Origin: Alectoria sarmentosa
Lineage: Eukaryota; Ascomycota; Lecanoromycetes; Lecanorales; Parmeliaceae
DNA: 10,927 nt
Direction of reading: 5' to 3'
NCBI GenBank assembly: GCA_009733775.1
Contig: WOGZ01000622.1
Coordinates: 1-10,927, forward strand
The first letter of the stretch is position 1. Each line of letters opens with the position of its first letter. A model generated the notes under the pieces. That model ran no database searches. It saw only the letters and a list, made by a program, of their open reading frames with translations, and was not told the DNA's origin. Shown in pieces: positions 6,466 to 10,927 of this stretch. The position numbers and the translations under genes were made by a program.

Positions 6466-9400
6466 CGAGAATAATATATTTAAAAATTATATATAAGAGA
6501 GAGAGATTTATATATAGATTTTTAAATTACGTTAAAATCGATAAAATTAATAAAATTAAATAAGCGATAAAATCAAGTAAAATACGCTTTTAATACTATT
6601 TTTCTCTTTAAATAACGATGATCTTTATCGTTATAAGTCGATATAACGTTTTTAATTATTAATTTCATTATTATAATATAATATTATAAAAGACGCTCGC
6701 TATATATACTGAAAAATTAATAAAATAAAGTTTTTTTAATGCTTTCACAATATTCTTCTTCGATAATAACGACGACGACGATAAATTATTTTAAAAATTC
6801 AGTTAATGATTCGTCGCGAATACGTTATTATAATGTTAAAAAACTTTTATTTTAAAAACATTTAATAAAGAAATGAGCAAATAATGATTAAAAACGCAAT
6901 TTAATATTTTGATAATATAATGTTCATATTTAAATCATAAATTTTTTTATAAATTGTAATTATTTAATTAATTCGAGTGCTTTCGAATCGTAAGCGTTAA
7001 ATTTTATTCAAATGTCGCATAATTTAATAAAAGTTCCTCGATAACGTTTTTTATAAAAATGTAAAAGTATAAATTCGTATAAATGTTTTAACGATAATAG
7101 CGAGATTGTTTAACGATATAATATGTTTTCGAATATCGTTTATATATATATTAATAAAAAATTTATATTTAATAAATGTTATATAATCGAGTAATTATAT
7201 AATAAATATTTAAGCATTTAATCTCGTAGCGACGAAAGATGAAATTTTAATAATCGAATTTTAATATTCGAAACGATATTTTTAATAATCGAATATCATA
7301 TTATAATTAATTAAAAGTTAAAATTTTTATTTAATGTAAAAATAATTGATTTTTTTTTGTTATAAAACATTTTATAAAGATTTTGCATAGATATAATGTA
7401 AAGCACGATTATTATAATATATATAATTATAAATTTATTTAATAAAGCATAGCGTGTATATAAATTAGCGATTATAAAATATAACTTTTTATAAAATTTA
7501 TAAATAAATAATGAAAATAACATTACTCGATATTTAGAAAAAAAAGTTGTCGACGAAATATATATTATTATTATAAACTTATAATCTCGTTTAATATTCT
7601 TTTAAAGATAAAAAATAAAGTCGCATTATTTTTATTTACAATTTTGTTTTCAATAACGAAGAAAAATGTTGCTGCGAGACGTTTATTGAATTTTATCTCT
7701 CTTTTTTTGATAACGATGTTCGCATCGTTAAATATCGTTTTAAAGATAAAGAGTAACGTTAAATTAATTTTAATAACGATATCGCTTTTTTTAAAGAAAA
7801 GCTTTTAACATTCGTGACTTCGAATATAATTATAAAATTCGTTTTTTAAAATTAAATACTTTCTCATAATTTTTATAAAAGAATTTATAATTTATAATTA
7901 TTTGATTATAATTCAATAATCGATTAATCGATGAAAATAAAATTAAATAAGTAATGTATTTATAATGTTTAAAAGATAATTGCGAAATTATATATAAAAC
8001 TTTTTATATAATTGAATTGAAAATTAATTAAATAAACGATTCTTTTTTGAATTAAACAATTAATGTTTTTATATATTTGATAAAATTTATACTTAAAGTC
8101 TTTTAATTATTTTGATATTATATATATATTACGTCGCGTAAACATTTTAAAAATAATTATATAATATTTATATCGTGATATTAATTATAAGAAATTGTAA
8201 AAATAAATTAAAAAATCGATATTTTTCGATATAAGCATCGAGGCTTTTTAATATTTTAATACGAATAATTTTTAATTCATTTGTTTAAGTATTCGAGTCG
8301 ATGATTTAAGATTTTTTAATTAATAATTAAATTAATATAGTCGTGCATTAAGATAAGCGATTAACGTGCTTTATAAATACATTATTATATAATTTTCAAT
8401 TATTAAAATTTGATTTACATTTAATATATTTCATTTTATTTAAGTTACTTTTAATTGAAATATATTTAAATTTAATTATAACGAAATTTTTGAATTATAA
8501 TATAAGTAAGACATATAATTATAAACTAAAAAAAATAAAAATAGCGAGACGATTTTTATAAAAAATTATAATAAATATAATATAATAACTTAATAAATTA
8601 ATAAAGAGATCGATTTGCAACGATGAAAAGATTTTTAAAATTTTAATATTGTAAAAGTACGTTTAAGGTGAAAAAGATATTGATTTTTATAAAAAGATAT
8701 AAAGTTTTAATAAATGTAAATATAGCGATAATACTTTTTTTCTTTTAATGTATTATATCAAAATAAGAATAAAAATTTAATTTAAAAAAACGATAAATTA
8801 ATGTTAAACATGTTTTTTTAATTTTTAAGTGTCAAGATTTAATATGTTTAAATCGTATAAAGAATTTTAATAAAGACTTTATTGTGAATATCGAAATTGT
8901 GTTATTTTTTTCGAAGACGATAACGATGTTATTTTTTAATCATTTAACTCGCTGTGAAAAATGTAAATATTTCGTATATCGATTTTTTGAATAAATGTGA
9001 TTTAATAAAATGTTTAATTATCTCGTTATCGAATTGTTACGAGAAAATAAAGCGAAGAAAAATATGTTTACGAAAGTTTAAAAAACTCGTTTTTTATTCG
9101 TTCGAAATGTCGTTAAAAATCTTAATACTTTAAATAATGTTTTTTCGAATAATGAGTTTATATTTTTAATTGAGGCGATTTTCGTAATTAATGACTTGAT
9201 CGACTAAGGTGTTATTTTTTTATCTTTTTAAAACATATAATAATAGCACGTATAAAGACGTATTTCGAGATTCAGCGAATAATTCGTCGTAAATATATTA
9301 TTACAACGTTATAAAAATTCAATTTTAAAGATATTTAATGAAAAAATAAAGAAGTTATAATGATGTAAGTATTTAATTATAAAATAAATATATATGTTAA

Positions 9401-9997
9401 AATAATCAAATTCGTTTCATTTTCTTTATTCGACTGTCGTCGAATATAAATTTAATAAATTTCATATTTTATATAACATCTTAATCAAATACTTTATTAT
9501 TTACTTTTAATAAATTATAAACTCGATCGATCGAATTTCGTTTAATAATTTAACACTTATTTTATCGATATGCTTTATATATATTAATTTATAAATCGTT
9601 TTAAATTATAAAACTTTATTTTTATTTTATAAAAACATTTCGTGCGAGCATATTATTATAAAACATCATAAAAGTCTTAAAGCGTTAAAAGACATTCGAT
9701 TCATTATCACATCGACGAGATAATATTATCTCGAAGTTTCGATTCGAAACACGTTTAAACGTTAATTTTAAATAAATTTTTATTTTTATTAAAAATGTTA
9801 ATTTTATCGACGACGTGATCGTGAAAATTAAATTATACATTTTAATTAATAAATATGTCACGTTAATTGAAGAAAACAGTTTTTGAATTTTTAAAATTGT
9901 ATTTAATTGATACACATTTTCATCGTGCGACGTATTTATTCGATTGAAAATTAATTAATAAATACGTTTTAATTATTAAAAGTAATTAATTTTAGAG

Positions 9998-10219
9998 TTT
10001 ATTAAAATAATTAATTAATAACGTATCGAAATTATATCGATTATCGTTTAATGTTTTACTCAAATCGAAATGAGTAATTCTTTTAAAAATTATTAATTTC
10101 AAAATTTATTAAAAACAAATTAATTAACGATAAGTTAAACTTATCGATCGTCGTTTAAATTCAAATTTATTAAAATAATTAATTAATAACGTGTTAAATC
10201 TATCGACCGTCATTTAAAT
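9998..10219 (+). repeat. Decayed tandem repeat, three units of about 55 bp
   Basis: Units at 9998-10052, 10105-10160 and 10166-10219 share the order tttattaaaa..., (aa)ttaatta, aacg, then tatcga..cgt and a tttaaat-like end. Units one and three are identical over 27 bases (9998-10024 and 10166-10192). Units two and three are almost contiguous, while units one and two are separated by 52 bases holding a small hairpin (ttactc/gagtaa). A partial relative, attaattaataaatacgt, precedes unit one near 9952. This looks like a minisatellite or internal tandem array of an older element, blurred by mutation. Confidence 0.5.
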
Positions 10220-10689
10220 TTATTATTTAAATTAAAAATAAACATTTTTCGCTCAAATTAATATAAACCGCGAAATTTTTTCGTTTCGATACGTTGAAAA
10301 ATTAATTGTTAATATAAAATTTAAGAAAATCATTTTTTATGATCGCAAATATATATATAATTTATATTAATTATTTAAATAAAGTAAATATAATTTTAAA
10401 GCACATTTATTCGCTTCATTTATTTTATTTTATTTAAAAAATATTCAAATTTCAAAATTATTATTAATTTCGTTTTCTTTATATCAAGTTTTTTATTATC
10501 ACATTTATTATTATTATTATATTCGAATCTTTAACGTTAAAATTCATTAATATTTAAAAAAAAATAAAAAATTAATCGATTTAATAAATTATATAATTTA
10601 AAAGCGAATCGTAAAAAACGTTTTTAAGGCCTTTAATTTATAAAAATAAATTAAATTAAAAAATAAACATCGATTTTAAATTTCATTAT

Positions 10690-10724
10690 TTAATAATAAT
10701 AACGATAATAATGATAATAATAAC
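10690..10724. repeat. Impure AAT/ACG trinucleotide repeat
   Basis: A run of taa/aat triplets interrupted by acg and atg triplets at intervals. It is a degenerate microsatellite of low complexity with no function assigned. Confidence 0.6.
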
Positions 10725-10927
10725 GTTAAATTTAAGATATAAAAATTAACGTATAATTTCATTTACATCGCTTTACGTTTTTGCGTAATTAATAATAATT
10801 ATATTAATATTAAATACATAATTAACGCTTATATCGCGTGAATTAAGTTAAAAAAAATCGCTTTTTTCGAAATTTTAAATATTTAATTCGCGCGTTTTAA
10901 CGTTTTAATAATTTAACGTTAAATTAA

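Larger units (their letters stand above)
6466..10927. repeat. A+T-rich block with RIP-type base composition (right)
   Basis: This 4.5-kb stretch runs to the window end and contains no credible gene. The few open frames of 70 or more codons (7311-7523 and 9685-9915, both minus) are made of I, N, K, L, F and Y as expected from A+T-rich noise. CpG is strikingly retained: in 10801-10927 there are 10 CpG against one CpA and one TpG, and in 7201-7260 four CpG against one each. Small simple repeats occur, such as (GA)5 at 6497-6506 and (ACG)4 at 6769-6780. The block is best read as heavily RIPed repeat DNA. A centromeric or subtelomeric location is possible, but no telomere repeat is seen. Confidence 0.7.

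Noticed and set aside
7311..7523. 70-codon minus-strand frame; likewise 9685-9915 (76 codons)
   Set aside because: The residues are almost all I, N, K, L, F and Y, as expected from A+T-rich noncoding DNA. No motif is seen.
1..10927. Mitochondrial or bacterial endosymbiont origin of the A+T-rich DNA
   Set aside because: The GCV1 gene has a spliceosomal-type intron and a mitochondrial presequence, and the A+T-rich DNA lacks organelle genes, tRNAs and rRNA.

Overview
The window looks like nuclear DNA of a filamentous ascomycete (Pezizomycotina) in which repeat-induced point mutation (RIP) has acted. Two very A+T-rich blocks (about 1-1796 and 4750-10927) flank a gene island of ordinary base composition (about 1800-4700). 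In the A+T-rich blocks most surviving C and G sit in CpG, while CpA and TpG are scarce. In the last 127 bases I count 10 CpG against 2 CpA plus TpG. That is what CpA-to-TpA RIP leaves behind. The gene's short intron and the wording of its protein motifs also point to a filamentous ascomycete. I cannot name a species. || Layout: 1-1796 is an A+T-rich block with T-tracts, a foldback around 448-564 and a less degraded patch near 600-780. 1797-2306 is the transition and likely promoter. 2307-3847 is one complete, spliced nuclear gene for mitochondrial aminomethyltransferase, the T protein of the glycine cleavage system (GCV1). It has one 65-nt intron (2726-2790) and encodes 491 residues. 3848-4427 is the 3' flank, with a stem-loop followed by seven Ts. 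4428-4709 is a coding-like patch that I cannot identify, open on both strands, containing a 9-bp hairpin. 4750-6188 is A+T-rich. 6189-6465 is a small unmutated islet with a strong hairpin and a 60-codon open frame. 6466-10927 is A+T-rich to the end, with decayed tandem units at 9998-10219. || The only gene I can assign is GCV1. Its product works in the mitochondrial matrix with the P, H and L proteins, which are not in this window. No operon, CRISPR array, rRNA or complete tRNA was seen. The points most worth following up are a core metabolic gene inside a roughly 3-kb island between RIP-type blocks, the unmutated islet at 6.2-6.5 kb, and the unidentified patch at 4.43-4.71 kb. I did not find convincing evidence of a new multi-gene system.
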